Assembly: GCA_947588845.1 (NCBI GenBank)
Contig: CANQAR010000002.1
Coordinates: 1-64,000, forward strand
Origin: an uncultured Lachnospiraceae bacterium
Lineage (GTDB): Bacteria; Bacillota; Clostridia; Lachnospirales; Lachnospiraceae
Direction: 5' to 3'
Length of the DNA stretch: 64,000 bases
The position numbers and the translations under genes were made by a program. The notes beneath the pieces are model-generated. The model saw nothing but the letters and a program-made list of their open reading frames with translations. It was not told the DNA's origin and made no database searches. Below are positions 44,282 through 52,336 of this stretch, in pieces. The stretch's first letter is position 1. Each line of letters begins with the position of its first letter.

Positions 44282-44683
44282 CTAATCCTCCTTTCCTTTC
44301 TCTGCCTTTACGCTCTCCTGTTCTTTTTCGGCGGCCAGTTCGGCTTCCAGCTCGGACAGCTTCCGGATGCGGTAATGCTTCTCTCTCTCTTCATCCGTCG
44401 TAACCTCAAGACGAGCGATCAGATGGGAAGATACCGGAGAAGAAAACCACAGGAACAAAATGACGAAAAACAATTTCAGCGAAATAAAATTAAATCCATT
44501 CATCAGAATCAGACCCACAATGGAAAATCCGATGCCGAGCGTGTCGCCCATCGCCGCCGCGTGCATCCGGTTCAGCACATATTTAAAGCGAAACACGCCG
44601 ACCATCTCGATCGCAAAGATCGCGAGTCCGAACAGCAGAAGGAACGCTCCGGCCAGAAATCTGATCCATTCAATCACCGCCAT
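44282..44683 (-). CDS. mnhG: MrpG/MnhG antiporter subunit
   Basis: A 133-residue membrane protein with three hydrophobic segments, containing GVFRFKYVLNRMHAAAMGDTLG, the typical MnhG/PhaG stretch. The C terminus is a charged cytoplasmic tail. ATG 44683 has a GGAGG box nine bases upstream and overlaps mnhF by 14 bp; the track ORF start ten codons earlier lacks a suitable site. Confidence 0.9.
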   Translation of the reverse strand: MAVIEWIRFLAGAFLLLFGLAIFAIEMVGVFRFKYVLNRMHAAAMGDTLGIGFSIVGLILMNGFNFISLKLFFVILFLWFSSPVSSHLIARLEVTTDEEREKHYRIRKLSELEAELAAEKEQESVKAEKGKED

Positions 44684-45002
44684 GTTTCTGTTCCTCCTTT
44701 TCCTTGTTTGCAAGATAAACTCCCATGTAAACCCGCGTCAGCACGATCACGGCCAGGAAGCTGAGCAGCGCGTAGATCAGGCAGATATCCGCCAGATATC
44801 CTTCCTGCTGAAGAAGCGCCAGAATCGCGATCATGACCATGATCATCGTCCCCATCATATTGATCGCGACGATCCGGTCCGCAATCCTCGGACCGACCAC
44901 CGCCCGGACCAGGCAGAGCACAACCATCAGCGCCAGAAAGATCAAAGCGCCTGTGAACAGCCCATAATACGCCTGTTCCAGCATTGTTATTCCACTATTC
45001 AT
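44670..45002 (-). CDS. mnhF: MrpF/MnhF antiporter subunit
   Basis: A 110-residue membrane protein with three helices. The conserved family stretch VVGPRIADRIVAINMMGTM identifies MrpF. It overlaps mnhE by 8 bp and mnhG by 14 bp, showing coupled translation in the E-F-G order of mrp operons. Confidence 0.9.
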   Translation of the reverse strand: MNSGITMLEQAYYGLFTGALIFLALMVVLCLVRAVVGPRIADRIVAINMMGTMIMVMIAILALLQQEGYLADICLIYALLSFLAVIVLTRVYMGVYLANKEKEEQKHGGD

Positions 45003-45486
45003 ACACGTTTCCCTCCTCTGTCACAGTGCCCTCTTCCAGACCGGAGATCCGGTCCACAAAGACTGAGCGGTCAATCCCCTCTGCAAGGCTTCCATCCAGA
45101 CAATGCACCACGTACTCATCCTCCTCAAGCGATACCGTGATCGTTCCCGGAGTCAGCGTGATCGCGTTCGCAAGCAGTGTGCGGCATGTCGGCGTTTTCA
45201 AGTCAGAGCGGAACATTACAAGCGCCGGCTCAATCTCTTCCCGCTCGGAGATGATCATATGCATCACGGCAAAATTCGCCTTGACGATCTCCTTTACTAG
45301 AATCACCGCATAGCACAGGAATTTCCACGCCTTCACAAACATCGTCCGTTCCTTCGCAAGACTGTGATCCATAAATCTGCAGGTAAATGCAAACATGACC
45401 GCCGCGACGACAAGACCGATCAGACAGATCTCAAGTGTGATATTTCCGTTGAAAATAATCCACAAGATGAAATACAGCAAAAACAA
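44995..45486 (-). CDS. mnhE: MrpE/MnhE antiporter subunit
   Basis: A 163-residue protein starting the antiporter operon. Two N-terminal hydrophobic segments are followed by the family hallmark ANAITLTPGTITVSLEED and a soluble C-terminal domain. The start codon is TTG at 45484-45486 with an AAGGTGAG box; an in-frame TGA lies three codons upstream, so no earlier start is possible. A short ORF of seven codons ends two bases before the TTG. Confidence 0.88.
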   Translation of the reverse strand: MFLLYFILWIIFNGNITLEICLIGLVVAAVMFAFTCRFMDHSLAKERTMFVKAWKFLCYAVILVKEIVKANFAVMHMIISEREEIEPALVMFRSDLKTPTCRTLLANAITLTPGTITVSLEEDEYVVHCLDGSLAEGIDRSVFVDRISGLEEGTVTEEGNVYE

Positions 45487-45533
45487 GTCAGCTCACCTTC
45501 TTTCCTTTCATAACTTATACAAAAACCTCCTAA

Positions 45534-45562
45534 ATTTTACACCCATTTAAAATATTCGTCCA
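45534..45562 (-). promoter_or_regulatory. Predicted promoter of the antiporter operon
   Basis: TGGACG, 17 bp, TAAAAT on the minus strand, placing the transcription start about 40 bases before the mnhE TTG. Two mismatches in the -35 and one in the -10 make it moderate. Confidence 0.5.
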
Positions 45563-45594
45563 GTCCCGATAATTAAACTGAATTTCTTTTTAGC

Positions 45595-45771
45595 GAGAAA
45601 GCCCCGGACGGCGGCCATCGGCGGGCATGCTCGGCATGCACCGGCGAATGGACATCGGACGGGCAAGACGGTATGAGCAATACAGTGACACGAACAAATG
45701 TGAGTGGCATGAATTGCGAATATCGGCGGCGATTGCGAAAGCTGCGAAGCAGCGGAGCAATCGGCTTTCAT
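45595..45771. repeat. Structured intergenic repeat, family C, copy 2
   Basis: On the minus strand it reads GAAAGCCGATTGCTCCG, then hairpin arms GCTGC/GCAGC, GCAATCGCCGCCG, and ends CCGCCGTCCGGGGCTTTC. This matches the 20.6 kb copy, with different stem bases that still pair. A further palindrome GCATGCTCGGCATGC lies in the extra central segment. The short ORFs over it have no family resemblance. Confidence 0.68.
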
Positions 45772-45785
45772 TCATTGTGGTACCG

Positions 45786-46646
45786 TCATCTCACAACATT
45801 GCGCAGAACTCCGATCTTCTCAATCTCGCACTCCACCACATCGCCGCTCTTTAAAAACCGGGGCGGATCAAATCCCATACCCACGCCGGAAGGAGTCCCT
45901 GTGGCGATGATCGTCCCCGGAAGCAGCGTCATGCCCGAGGACAGCTCCTCGATGATCTCCGCGATGCCGGTGATCAGCAGATCCGTGGTGGAATCCTGCC
46001 GGAGCTCTCCGTTGACGCGGGCCTTAATTGACAGCGCCGGAGGAAACGCAATCTCATCCGCCGTCGTGATGCATGGGCCGATCGGCGTAAATCCGTCGAG
46101 CCCCTTGCCAAAATACCACTGTTTATGAGTTGTCTGAAGCACTCTGGCCGACACGTCGTTCAGCACCGTGTAGCCGAAAATATAGTTCGCCGCATCCGCC
46201 GCAGAGACATTGCGGGCTGTTTTTCCAATGATTACCGCCAGCTCCGCTTCATAGTCCAAGCGCTGTACCAGGCCGGGATGACTCTCAATAAAGCCCTCCG
46301 GCGCCACCGCTTCCGTCACCCGCTTGGAAAAATAGATGGGAATCGGTTTTTCTTTCGAAAAAGCTTCTTTGTCATAGCCAGCCGCCTCCTTCGCATGCGC
46401 GCGGTAATTGATGCCCAGGCAGATGACATCCTGACGCGGACGGGGAATCGGGGCCAGCAGCCTGACCGAACGCAGAGAAACCGCGTTTTCTTTCTCTGCT
46501 CTTCTGACCGCGGCGGTCAGTTCCTCCCAGGGCATCTCAATAACCGTCTGCATATCCGGATATGGCAGAGAATATACTCCCGCCCCGTCTGCCGACAGCA
46601 CACCAATTCTTTCCTCATTACTTTCCATATATGTAATCAGTCTCAT
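45786..46646 (-). CDS. Fumarylacetoacetate hydrolase-family protein
   Basis: A 286-residue FAH-superfamily enzyme, acting on C-C bonds of oxo acids. The C-terminal catalytic domain begins DVICLGINYRAHAKE, with metal-binding acidic residues in YEAELAVIIG and the conserved GYTVLNDVSAR; a short N-terminal domain precedes. The exact substrate (acylpyruvate, oxaloacetate or an aromatic breakdown product) cannot be assigned. ATG 46646 has a GGAG box. It appears to be a single-gene unit. Confidence 0.87.
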   Translation of the reverse strand: MRLITYMESNEERIGVLSADGAGVYSLPYPDMQTVIEMPWEELTAAVRRAEKENAVSLRSVRLLAPIPRPRQDVICLGINYRAHAKEAAGYDKEAFSKEKPIPIYFSKRVTEAVAPEGFIESHPGLVQRLDYEAELAVIIGKTARNVSAADAANYIFGYTVLNDVSARVLQTTHKQWYFGKGLDGFTPIGPCITTADEIAFPPALSIKARVNGELRQDSTTDLLITGIAEIIEELSSGMTLLPGTIIATGTPSGVGMGFDPPRFLKSGDVVECEIEKIGVLRNVVR

Positions 46647-46715
46647 AATTCTTCTCCTATGTCTTTCAATTTTCAAGATCCATCCGCAAATTTTTCAGTC
46701 TTCATTTCGTTTCGA

Positions 46716-46748
46716 TTAACGTACCAAAAGTTTCATACAATGCAATCG
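46716..46748 (-). other. Possible duplicated remnant of the lysC 3' end
   Basis: On the minus strand GCATTGTATGAAACTTTTGG followed by TACGTTAA resembles the true end of lysC (GCGCTGTATGAGGCGCTGGC then ACGTTAA), some 35 bp beyond the real stop. It could encode IALYETFGT, like an aspartokinase tail. It may be a remnant of an older or recombined C terminus. Confidence 0.4.
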
Positions 46749-46781
46749 AACCGCGCCCTGCCCCGAGCGGCTATGTCCATC

Positions 46782-48104
46782 TTAACGTGCCAGCGCCTCA
46801 TACAGCGCCCGGATTGCCGTCTCAAAATCCTGGTTGCTGACGCCGATCGTGCAGTTAATCTCATTGGAGCCCATGTCGATCATCTTGATATTGACTCCCG
46901 CATCGCCAAGCGCGGTAAAAAAGCGGGCCGCAATGCCGCAGACCGAACGCATGCCTTTCCCGACCACCGTCACAAGCGCCATGTCCTCATCGATCTCGAT
47001 CTTGTCCGGCCGCAGATGGCGGTGCAGAGAATCCATAATGTTCTCCTGTTTCGCAAGGAACTCATCGCGGGGAAGTATCACGCTGATTGTATCGATCCCG
47101 GACGGCAGATGCTCACAGACGATTCCGTTTTCCTCGAATGCCTCAAGCAGCCGCTTGCAGAAGCCGACCTCCGCGTTCATCCGGTTCTTGGCGATACTGA
47201 TACCTGTAAAATTTTTCTTTCCGGCAATTCCGGTTACCGGAACCGTATCTTCCGGCAGAATACTGCGGCAGATCACGGTGCCGCTCTGCTCCGGATGATT
47301 TGTATTGCGGATATGGATCGAAATCCCCTCGCGGCGCACCGGGTAAACCGCTTCTTCATGCAGCACGGTCGCCCCACGGTAGGAAAGTTCCCTCAGTTCT
47401 CCGAACGTCATGACGTCGATCTTCTTCGGGTTATCCACAATTCCCGGATCCGCAAGCAGGAACCCCGGCACATCCGTCCAGTTCTCATAGAGATCCGCTC
47501 TGACCGCGCGGGCCACGACAGCCCCCGTCACATCGGAACCGCCGCGCGAGAACGTGTGAATATTTCCCGCGTCATCCGACCCGTAAAATCCTGGAATAAC
47601 GGCCCGCTCCACCTTCTTCAGCCGGTCTCCCAGAAAGAAATTCGTCCTCTCATCCTCAAAATTTCCGTTCCTGTCGAAACGGATTCCTCCGGCAGCATCC
47701 ACAAATTCATAGCCAAGCCATGCGGCAAGCAAAATCCCGTTCAGGTATTCTCCTCTCGACGCCGCATACTCCGCGCCGGCATGCTCCAGAAAGGCCCTCT
47801 CAATCAGATCAAATTCCCTGTCAAGCGACAGTTCCAGTCCAAGATCATCGATGATTTCCTGATACCTGCCGCGGATTTTATTCAGAATTCTCCTGTAGCG
47901 TCCTCCGCTGCTCGCCTCTTCATAGCACCGGTACAGAAGATCTGTCACCTTCTCGTCGCCGCTATCTCTTTTGCCGGGCGCAGACGGCACAATGTAGCGC
48001 CTTGCCGGATCTGCGTTCACAATCTCCTTTACCTTGCGGAACTGCGCGGCATCCGCAAGCGAACTTCCTCCGAATTTTGCAACCTTAATCTTCTGGTCTG
48101 CCAT
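46782..48104 (-). CDS. lysC: Aspartate kinase
   Basis: A 440-residue monofunctional aspartokinase, first step toward lysine, diaminopimelate, methionine and threonine. The kinase domain starts VAKFGGSSLADAAQF and contains FSRGGSDVTGA. Two C-terminal ACT domains follow (around DTISVILPRDEF and ALVTVVGKGMRSV), which normally bind inhibitory amino acids. Start 48104 (MADQKIKV) is preferred to the longer track ORF. No lysine riboswitch is seen upstream; the leader is short. Confidence 0.92.
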   Translation of the reverse strand: MADQKIKVAKFGGSSLADAAQFRKVKEIVNADPARRYIVPSAPGKRDSGDEKVTDLLYRCYEEASSGGRYRRILNKIRGRYQEIIDDLGLELSLDREFDLIERAFLEHAGAEYAASRGEYLNGILLAAWLGYEFVDAAGGIRFDRNGNFEDERTNFFLGDRLKKVERAVIPGFYGSDDAGNIHTFSRGGSDVTGAVVARAVRADLYENWTDVPGFLLADPGIVDNPKKIDVMTFGELRELSYRGATVLHEEAVYPVRREGISIHIRNTNHPEQSGTVICRSILPEDTVPVTGIAGKKNFTGISIAKNRMNAEVGFCKRLLEAFEENGIVCEHLPSGIDTISVILPRDEFLAKQENIMDSLHRHLRPDKIEIDEDMALVTVVGKGMRSVCGIAARFFTALGDAGVNIKMIDMGSNEINCTIGVSNQDFETAIRALYEALAR

Positions 48105-48177
48105 ACCTTCCTCCCCAATCGTTTTTTCGCCGCAATTTTCCTTTCCCTTTCTCAGCGGACTTTCAACATCGATTGCT

Positions 48178-48206
48178 ATCATATCATTCCAGAGTATTAA
48201 TGTCCA
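48178..48206 (-). promoter_or_regulatory. Predicted promoter of lysC
   Basis: TGGACA, 17 bp, TATGAT on the minus strand, about 75 bp before the lysC ATG. The 325 bp gap 48105-48429 holds this, a family-D repeat and the aldehyde dehydrogenase terminator. Confidence 0.6.
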
Positions 48207-48250
48207 GCATCCGACGGAGGCTTTTTGTGTCACAGGGAAAAATTTGTAAA

Positions 48251-48342
48251 TCGAGCAGGAGGCGGCTTTTCCTCCTGCTCGCCCGCGCGGCCCGGGTGCT
48301 GCATCAGCAGCTGGTTTCCTTGCCCGGGCCTGCGCATAAAAA
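48251..48342. repeat. Dispersed palindromic repeat, family D, copy 1
   Basis: Two stem-loops in tandem: GAGCAGGAGG...CCTCCTGCTC, then GCGCGGCCCGGG...CCCGGGCCTGCGC with CAGCAGCTGG inside. The first stem recurs at 62.9 kb and the second at 21.4 kb. Extent is judged from these partial matches. Confidence 0.65.
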
Positions 48343-48371
48343 CAGACCGCACAGATTTCTCTGAAACGGCC
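48336..48371 (-). terminator. Terminator after the aldehyde dehydrogenase gene
   Basis: On the minus strand GGCCG...CAGA-GAAA-TCTG...CGGTC forms a stem with a GAAA loop, followed by TGTTTTTATG. It lies about 60 bp past the stop codon. Confidence 0.6.
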
Positions 48372-48429
48372 CGCTTTTTTTATGGTTTTTCCCGCAGTGC
48401 GGGGTCATCCTCCTATCCGGTACAGCTGT

Positions 48430-49800
48430 CTACCGGAGAAACATACGCAGAAGCGCCCGCTTCCACCAGGTGTACGGCTGATAGCGGATCGGAAGATCGA
48501 TCCAGTTGTACTTCTTCACGATACTTCTGCGATGACAGAACAGTTCAAAGCTGTCTTTTCCGTGATAACTCCCCATCCCGCTGTTTCCGACGCCTCCGAA
48601 TCCCATCGCGGAGGTGGCAAGATGAATGATCGTATCATTGACGCAGCCGCCGCCGAAGCTGCAGGAATTCAGAATCTTCCGCTCCGTGCTCCGGCTGTTT
48701 GTGAACAGATACAAAGCCAGCGGCTTTTCATGCCGGTTCACGTAGGTGATCACTTCCGAAATCTCATGGAAAGTCATAACTGGAAGAATCGGTCCGAAAA
48801 TCTCCTCTTTCATAATCGGAGAGGACGGAGTAATCCCTTCCAGCACGGTCGGCGCAATCTGAAGCGTCTCCTCTCTCGTCTCTCCTCCGATCCTGACGGT
48901 CTCCTTATCCATCAGTGCAAGCAGCCTTTTAAAATGCTTTTCATTCACAATCCTGCCATAATCTGGATTATCCAGCGGATTTTTCCCAAACTGCCTGCGG
49001 ATACATTTTTCGATCTCCGCAAGCAACGTCTCCTTCACATCTTCCTGCACAAACAGATAATCCGGAGCAACACAGGTCTGACCCAGATTCAAGTACTTTC
49101 CAAAAACAATCCGGCTGGCCGCCCGCCTCAGATTCGCCGTCCGGTCCACGATACACGGACTCTTTCCGCCGAGTTCCAGACAGACGGGCGTCAGATTTTT
49201 TGACGCCTGCTCCATCACCAGTTTTCCAACCCTGACGCTTCCCGTGAAAAAGATAAAATCAAATCTCTGCGCCAGAAGGCTTGTGTTTTCCGCCCTTCCT
49301 CCCTCAACAACGGCGACAAAATGCGGGGCGAAGCATTCCTTCATAAGCTTTGCCACCACATGCGAAGTTGCCGGAGCATAGGCGCTCGGCTTGATCACCA
49401 CGCAGTTTCCCGCGGCAATCGCTCCGATCGCTGGTTCCACCGACAGCATAAACGGATAATTCCACGGCGACATCACAAGCACGACGCCGTAAGGCTCCGG
49501 GGAAGTAAAGCTCTTCGCGTGAAACTGCGCGAGCGGCGTCCTCACGCGTTTTTCTCCGGCCAGCCGCCTCAGATTCCGGATCATCCAGGACAGCTCGCTG
49601 AGCACCATTCCAGTCTCGCACATATACCCCTCGACCGGCGATTTCCCCAGATCCTGTTTCAGCGCCTCGTGAATCTCATCTTCATACTTCAAAATTGCTC
49701 TCTTCAACGTCTGCAGGGCCCCGATCCTCCATTTCACGGACCGGGTTTTTCCCTTGGCAAACCATTCTCTTTGTTCCTTTACTATTCTCTCAGTCTCCAT
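48430..49800 (-). CDS. Aldehyde dehydrogenase (class 3-like)
   Basis: A 456-residue NAD(P)-dependent aldehyde dehydrogenase. The NAD-site glycine motif FTGSVRVGKLV, the catalytic glutamate in LELGGKSP and the nucleophile cysteine in GQTCVAPDY are present, as is the MSPWNYPF motif. Length fits class 3/AldH-YwdH enzymes, which have a shorter C terminus. It lies 24 bp after the alcohol dehydrogenase gene, and the pair could interconvert an alcohol, its aldehyde and an acid. The last residues (WWKRALLRMF) form an amphipathic basic tail, possibly membrane-associated. Confidence 0.92.
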   Translation of the reverse strand: METERIVKEQREWFAKGKTRSVKWRIGALQTLKRAILKYEDEIHEALKQDLGKSPVEGYMCETGMVLSELSWMIRNLRRLAGEKRVRTPLAQFHAKSFTSPEPYGVVLVMSPWNYPFMLSVEPAIGAIAAGNCVVIKPSAYAPATSHVVAKLMKECFAPHFVAVVEGGRAENTSLLAQRFDFIFFTGSVRVGKLVMEQASKNLTPVCLELGGKSPCIVDRTANLRRAASRIVFGKYLNLGQTCVAPDYLFVQEDVKETLLAEIEKCIRRQFGKNPLDNPDYGRIVNEKHFKRLLALMDKETVRIGGETREETLQIAPTVLEGITPSSPIMKEEIFGPILPVMTFHEISEVITYVNRHEKPLALYLFTNSRSTERKILNSCSFGGGCVNDTIIHLATSAMGFGGVGNSGMGSYHGKDSFELFCHRRSIVKKYNWIDLPIRYQPYTWWKRALLRMFLR

Positions 49801-49824
49801 CAACCTGTCATTCCTTCCCGGCCT

Positions 49825-51003
49825 TTATTCGTAACATTTCTCCAGAATCTTCATAACCGCCTCAAATGTAACCTCACGCGGATTCACAATGCAGGCTCCG
49901 TCGTTCAGCGCCGTCCTGGCCACCTGCGGAAACAGCGCCGGATCGGCCCCTGCCTCTTTAAGTGTCTGCGGAAGGCCGGTCAGCTCATGCAGCTTCCTTC
50001 TCAGCTTTATCACTTCCCGGATCGCCTGATCCGCCCTTTTCCCCGGTTCCGTCGCCTGATAGACTTCAGGCCCTGCCAGATACAGCAGCAGTTCACTGTA
50101 CGTATCATGGCAGACTTTCCGGTTGAAAATCATCCCGGCGGGAAGCAGGATATTCATCGCGTCGCCATGCGGGATATGACAGACGCCGCCGAGTGCATGC
50201 CCAACCGCATGGACAACTCCGACCATGCTGTTGCCAAAAGCGGCTCCCGCCAGATAACTTGCATTCGCCAGCGCCATTCTGATTTCTTTCGAGCGGCCAT
50301 GGCGCACCGCTTTCACGAGATTATCCCGCACCAGTGTGACCGCGGCCGCGGCGTAGGCATCGCTGACCGGATTTTTCTGCATGCAGCTGTAGGCTTCAAT
50401 CGCGTGACAGAGCGTATCCATCCCGGTGGAAGCCGTGATTCTTGGCGGAAGCGTCATTGTCATTCTCGGATCAAGCATCGCCACGTCCGGCATAATATGC
50501 TGCGAGATATATTCCATTTTGATATGGAGAGCCGGATTCTTTATGACGGCAACCGGCGTCGCCTCACTGCCTGTGCCCGCCGTTGTCGGCAGCGCCACAA
50601 ACGGAACATGTTTTCCTTTCGGCAGACACTCGCAGCCCATCAGTTCCAGAAGATCGTCCGCGTCCTGACTGATCAGCAGCCGAACCCCTTTCGCCGTATC
50701 AAGCACGCTTCCGCCGCCGACCGCAACCAGACCGTCGCAGCCAAATTCGCGATATTCTTTCGCAATCTGATTCACTACATCGACGCTGCTGTCTCTCGGA
50801 ATATCCGTAAAAATACGCCCTGTCTGAACCGCGTGCAGGACGTCAAGCACGATCCCCAGTGTTCCGATTTTCTCAAGCACGCTGTCACTGAGTACCATCG
50901 GGTGGAGCACACCCAGTATCTCAAGTTCATATTCCAGATTATCAACCGCTCCTTTTCCGGAACAGAGCTTGGTGGGATTCGTAAATTCAAAATATGATGC
51001 CAT
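49825..51003 (-). CDS. Iron-containing alcohol dehydrogenase
   Basis: A 392-residue group III alcohol dehydrogenase. NAD-binding GGGSVLDTAKG is followed by metal-ligand motifs in HAIEAYSCMQKNPVSDAYA and HAVGHALGGVCHIPHGDA. The start at 51003 (MASYFEF) removes a 45-residue artefact in the track ORF and has a GAGG box. It is in the MarR-SCP2-ADH-ALDH unit, so is likely controlled by that regulator. Substrate chain length is unknown. Confidence 0.92.
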   Translation of the reverse strand: MASYFEFTNPTKLCSGKGAVDNLEYELEILGVLHPMVLSDSVLEKIGTLGIVLDVLHAVQTGRIFTDIPRDSSVDVVNQIAKEYREFGCDGLVAVGGGSVLDTAKGVRLLISQDADDLLELMGCECLPKGKHVPFVALPTTAGTGSEATPVAVIKNPALHIKMEYISQHIMPDVAMLDPRMTMTLPPRITASTGMDTLCHAIEAYSCMQKNPVSDAYAAAAVTLVRDNLVKAVRHGRSKEIRMALANASYLAGAAFGNSMVGVVHAVGHALGGVCHIPHGDAMNILLPAGMIFNRKVCHDTYSELLLYLAGPEVYQATEPGKRADQAIREVIKLRRKLHELTGLPQTLKEAGADPALFPQVARTALNDGACIVNPREVTFEAVMKILEKCYE

Positions 51004-51106
51004 TCGTTTTATCCTCGCTTTTTGATCGTTTCTCTTATTTTTTGTCTTCGCGGACAGACAAAGCTCCCTCTGCAGGCAGCGCACATCAGATCTGCCGCAA
51101 AAATGT

Positions 51107-51592
51107 TCAGTTTCCGTTTTCCAGCAGGGCAAGCGCATAGACCTGAATCGCCGGAATCTGCTTTCCGGGCAGCTCCTTTAAGATCCTCCTGGACATAAAT
51201 GCCGGAAACAGGTAGCCTTCCAGATATTCGACGCAGCGCACAAAGCTCATGGTCTGGAAAATATCCCCCTCGAGGAAGAACAGATGAGCCGCGTAGGCGT
51301 CCGCCACGCTCTTCTGCCCGCTCAGCACCTGGAACGCGCCCTCGACCGACTTAAACCGCATCGTGATATCCGCTTTCTGCGCCCGCTTCAGTTTCACAAT
51401 TCCGTGCGTTTTGTCATGCCGAACCGCAAGCGCCGCGCCGCCGGGACCGCAGACCAGTTTCAGCGTCAGATCTTTTGCCCATCCTTCGATCTCCTGGCGT
51501 ATGCGGCTGTCCTCACGGTACAGTACGCGAAAGCTGCGGTACAGCACTTCCAGCACAACTTTGTTCACCTGATTCATAAATTCCCGTTTCAT
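51107..51592 (-). CDS. SCP2-like sterol/lipid-binding domain protein
   Basis: A 161-residue protein with limited recognisable features. The segment ADITMRFKSVEGAFQVLSGQKSVADAY resembles the SCP2 lipid-transfer fold (substrate pocket plus helix), after an N-terminal helical region. No signal peptide or membrane segment is seen. ATG overlaps the MarR stop as ATGA with an AGGAGG box. Together with alcohol and aldehyde dehydrogenases it suggests handling of a hydrophobic, long-chain substrate; this is inference. Confidence 0.65.
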   Translation of the reverse strand: MKREFMNQVNKVVLEVLYRSFRVLYREDSRIRQEIEGWAKDLTLKLVCGPGGAALAVRHDKTHGIVKLKRAQKADITMRFKSVEGAFQVLSGQKSVADAYAAHLFFLEGDIFQTMSFVRCVEYLEGYLFPAFMSRRILKELPGKQIPAIQVYALALLENGN

Positions 51593-52236
51593 TCCTGTTT
51601 CCTCCTGCCTCTTTTCCTTCCTTTTCCCCTGTTTCCCTCTGTTTTTTCCATATCCCCTGTTTTCCCGCCGGAAGCTTTTGGACCGTTGTTCCCTTCCGTT
51701 TTTCCGGTCTGATTCTCTTCTCCGCTCCCGTCTGTCTCTCCAGTCTCCTCCTGCCCGCTTTTTGGAAACCGCTCTTTTGTTCTTGCTTCTTCCTCCATCA
51801 TCTGTCCAAAGCAGACCGTCACTTCCTTCAGCATTCGGACAAGACTGCGTATCTTGTCCTCTCCCAGCCTCTCGATCAGTCCGTCCGGAAGCCGCAGAAT
51901 CTCCTGATGCGCCTTTTCATATACCTGTGTCCCCCGCTCCGTGAGTCTGATATGTATGTTCCTCTTGTCCGTGCTGGATCTCTCCCGGCTGATCAGTCCA
52001 TCCCCTTCCAGATGATTCAGAATCACATTCATCTGCGGCTTCAGAATCCGCAGTCTGCCGCACAGATCTGTCGCCGTAAGGGGAGCGCCTTCTTTTCGTT
52101 CCTGACGATAGAGAAGGTTGCAGACCATTGACTCATTGAACGTCATCGCGGACACCAGCCGTTCATTGATAATGGACAACGATACCGCAAGCCATCCTTC
52201 CAGAAGCTCCTCGCTCAAAAATTCCCTCTCTGTCAT
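51589..52236 (-). CDS. MarR-family transcriptional regulator
   Basis: A 215-residue winged-helix regulator. The DNA-binding core includes LTATDLCGRLRILKPQMNVILNHLEGDGLI and the wing STDKRNIHIRLTERG. About 60 residues beyond the normal family length form a Gly/Glu/Lys-rich tail ending KGRKRGRRKQE, likely disordered and possibly adding non-specific DNA contacts. The start 52236 (MTEREFL) has a GGGAGGAA box. It heads the operon for SCP2-like, alcohol and aldehyde dehydrogenase genes and probably represses itself. Confidence 0.88.
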   Translation of the reverse strand: MTEREFLSEELLEGWLAVSLSIINERLVSAMTFNESMVCNLLYRQERKEGAPLTATDLCGRLRILKPQMNVILNHLEGDGLISRERSSTDKRNIHIRLTERGTQVYEKAHQEILRLPDGLIERLGEDKIRSLVRMLKEVTVCFGQMMEEEARTKERFPKSGQEETGETDGSGEENQTGKTEGNNGPKASGGKTGDMEKTEGNRGKGRKRGRRKQE

Positions 52237-52336
52237 TTTGGCATTCCTCCCGTTTATAATGCAACACTTTATTCCTGCGTGGGCAATAAGCGTCACATAT
52301 CCGCACGTGTCTGGCGGTACCTGATTTCCTTAACAT

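Noticed and set aside
45627-45854. Short plus-strand ORFs between the antiporter and FAH genes
   Set aside because: They lie over a hairpin repeat, have no ribosome binding sites, and resemble no protein.
48105-48250. Lysine riboswitch before lysC
   Set aside because: The leader is only about 70 bases from the predicted start and lacks the L-box core sequence and multi-helix structure.
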